NCBI GenBank assembly: GCA_020846375.1
Contig: JADLDZ010000302.1
Span: 1 to 12,951 of the forward strand
Reading direction: 5' to 3'
DNA: 12,951 nt
Origin: Nitrospirales bacterium
GTDB lineage: Bacteria; Nitrospirota; Thermodesulfovibrionia; Thermodesulfovibrionales; Dissulfurispiraceae
Made by a program: the position numbers and the translations under genes. The notes beneath the pieces were generated by a model. It made no database searches and was not told the DNA's origin. It was given only the letters and a program-made list of their open reading frames with translations. Positions within the stretch are counted from its first letter, which is position 1. Each line of letters begins with the position of its first letter. This document shows, one piece after another, positions 11,399 to 12,951 of the stretch.

Positions 11399-12951
11399 TT
11401 AAAAAAACGACCCGAAGGTGAATTCCAACTTGCTGGCGGATTCATGCGTCCGCTTGTCGAGGTTGTAACCCCATTCGATCCTGAGGGGACCCATGGGGGA
11501 TATCCACCGGATACCGGTGCCGGCGGTATACCGCAGGTCGCTGCCGAAGGTCTCCCCCGTCCCATAGGCGCGCCCCGCATCGAAGAAGACGAGCCCTTTC
11601 AGCTTGTACTCGGAGACGATGGGGAAGATATACTCGAAGTTGAAGATGAGCTCCTTCTCCCCCCCCATAGCGGAAGCGTTGATGTCGCGCGGGCCCGCCT
11701 CGCCGAAGTCGAAGCCGCGTACGGTATAAATCCCGCCGACGTAGTACCTCTCGTACAGGGGCAGGTCCTCGCCGAAGAGGCCCGTGGCATATCCCACCCT
11801 TCCGCGTGCATGGAAGGTGGTGTTCTTGAAGACAGGGAAATACCAGCCGGAATCATAGAGCACCTTCAGGAACTTATTGGTGCCGCCCAGACCGGCAAAG
11901 GTGAAGTAGAGCGCATTCTTCGAGCCCCGTGAGGGGTCGAGGTAGTTGTCCCGGGTATCCCGTCCCACCGAGAAGCTGATGCTGCTGGTGGTGCTGGAGC
12001 CCTCCTGCTCCTTGATCTCGGAGGAGGCGTCCTCGGCAATGTCGGAGATGTGCGCCTTCTCGAAGATATAGTTGGTCGACGCGCTCCAGTACTCCCAGAA
12101 GCCCTTGCCGAGGGAAAGCTCGATGCCGGTCGCCTTCCTGTCGAACTCGGCGTACTCACGGGTGGTCTTGTAGATGCTGGCGCCGAAGGAGAGGGGCTTG
12201 TCGAGGAACCACGGGTCCCTGAATGACAGCTCGTAGAAGGAGCTTTTGCCGCCCAGTTCGCCCTTCAGCTTCAGATACTGCCCCCGCCCGAAGAGGTTGC
12301 CCTGGGTGATATCCACCATGGCAATGAACTTGTCGACGGAGCTGTAGCCTCCACCCACGCTCAGGAAGCCGGTGGGCTTTTCCTTGACCGTGACATCGAG
12401 GTCCACCGTCTTCGTTTCGGGCTTCGGCTTCGGAGAGATGTCCACCGACTCGAAATACTGGAGGTTGTTGATCCTTTCATAGCTCCTCTTGAGCGCCGAC
12501 GCGTTGAAGACCTCCCCCTCGTCGAGACGGATCTCCCGGCGGACCACCTTGTCCCGGGTCTTCGTGTTCCCGGTAATATCGATCCTTCCCACGGTGAACT
12601 TGTCCCCCTCGTTGATCCGGTAGATCACCTTCGTCACTTTTTTGTCCTCGTCGGGGATGAGGTCGGGGAAGATGGATACCAGCGCGTACCCGTTGTTCGT
12701 GTACGTGTCCGAAAGGGCAGCCACATCCTTGCTCAGCCTCTCCTTGCTGAAGACTGTGTTCGGGGTCAACCTGATCAGGGGGCGCAGCTCCTTCTCCGTA
12801 AAGGCTTTGTTGCCGGTCACCTCTACCCCCGACACCTTGTACTGCTCTCCTTCGGCGACGGGGATGGTGATGGTCATCCCCTCCTTGTTCCGGGTGAGCT
12901 CCAGGAAGGGCTCTCCTATCAAGGCCTTGATGTACCCGTTATTGAAGTAGA
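11399..12951 (-). CDS. bamA: Outer membrane assembly factor BamA, C-terminal 516 residues
   Basis: The frame is open to the right edge, so the N-terminus lies outside; an in-frame TTG at 12922 is not a start. The fragment opens with the end of a POTRA domain (YFNNGYIKA). Two further POTRA domains follow: VSGVEVTGNKAFTEKEL from about 39, and VGRIDITGNTKTRDKVVRRE from about 120. The 16-strand Omp85 barrel starts near 195. YTVRGFDFGEAGPRD contains the conserved VRGF loop-6 motif (410-413). The last strand KLEFTFGSFF ends in Phe, the beta-signal. It inserts proteins into the outer membrane. bamA-skp-lpxD-fabZ-lpxA is a classic operon order. Confidence 0.96.
   Translation of the reverse strand, partial: YFNNGYIKALIGEPFLELTRNKEGMTITIPVAEGEQYKVSGVEVTGNKAFTEKELRPLIRLTPNTVFSKERLSKDVAALSDTYTNNGYALVSIFPDLIPDEDKKVTKVIYRINEGDKFTVGRIDITGNTKTRDKVVRREIRLDEGEVFNASALKRSYERINNLQYFESVDISPKPKPETKTVDLDVTVKEKPTGFLSVGGGYSSVDKFIAMVDITQGNLFGRGQYLKLKGELGGKSSFYELSFRDPWFLDKPLSFGASIYKTTREYAEFDRKATGIELSLGKGFWEYWSASTNYIFEKAHISDIAEDASSEIKEQEGSSTTSSISFSVGRDTRDNYLDPSRGSKNALYFTFAGLGGTNKFLKVLYDSGWYFPVFKNTTFHARGRVGYATGLFGEDLPLYERYYVGGIYTVRGFDFGEAGPRDINASAMGGEKELIFNFEYIFPIVSEYKLKGLVFFDAGRAYGTGETFGSDLRYTAGTGIRWISPMGPLRIEWGYNLDKRTHESASKLEFTFGSFF

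Overview
The window looks like chromosome of a Gram-negative (diderm), probably anaerobic bacterium. Evidence is an outer-membrane biogenesis and lipid A cluster (bamA, skp, lpxD, fabZ, lpxA, lpxI), a CooT nickel-protein gene and mostly GC-rich coding sequence with strong GGAGG-type ribosome binding sites. Use of LpxI rather than LpxH, together with this gene order, fits Nitrospirota or Desulfobacterota-type lineages. That is inference from memory of gene content; no species can be named.

Layout, left to right. (1) 1-672, minus strand: a flavodoxin-family gene coupled by a TAATG overlap to a partial hypothetical gene that runs off the left edge. (2) 673-3784: an accessory, partly AT-rich island. 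It holds a long inverted repeat, a sigma70-like promoter (TTGACA-N17-TAAAAT), a small lipoprotein gene, an AAA ATPase-TOPRIM (OLD-like) gene, a well-formed integron attC site, and a hicBA toxin-antitoxin pair on the opposite strand. (3) 3785-5011, minus strand: a DUF401 family membrane protein, followed by a weak terminator candidate. (4) 5012-5316: an intergenic stretch with hairpins, a pyrimidine-rich tract and a strong promoter that appears to start a leaderless transcript. (5) 5317-6725, plus strand: a compact operon of DUF3842 protein, CooT and a lipoyl/octanoyl transferase or ligase. (6) 6640-12951, minus strand: bamA (partial), skp, lpxD, fabZ, lpxA, lpxI and a six-helix membrane protein whose 3' end overlaps the convergent lipoyl gene by 86 bases.

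The most interesting structure is in the island. The ATPase-TOPRIM gene starts within a few bases of a GTTGGGC core site at 1445 and ends seven bases before a complete attC-like imperfect palindrome (2844-2912). The cassette start (GTTGGGCATA) and the attC R'' end (TATGCCCAAC) are perfect 10-base inverted repeats, as expected of a mobile integron gene cassette. No integrase is present, so this looks like a solitary cassette carrying a candidate stand-alone OLD-like defence nuclease. It may have been inserted at a secondary site in the 3' end of the lipoprotein gene. Two more GTTGGGCA copies lie upstream, at 838 and 996.

Functionally, the right half supplies outer-membrane protein assembly (BamA, Skp) and the early lipid A pathway (LpxA, LpxD, LpxI, with FabZ making the hydroxyacyl/enoyl-ACP branch point). 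The central operon concerns nickel and lipoyl cofactor handling. The left half holds redox and accessory/defence functions.
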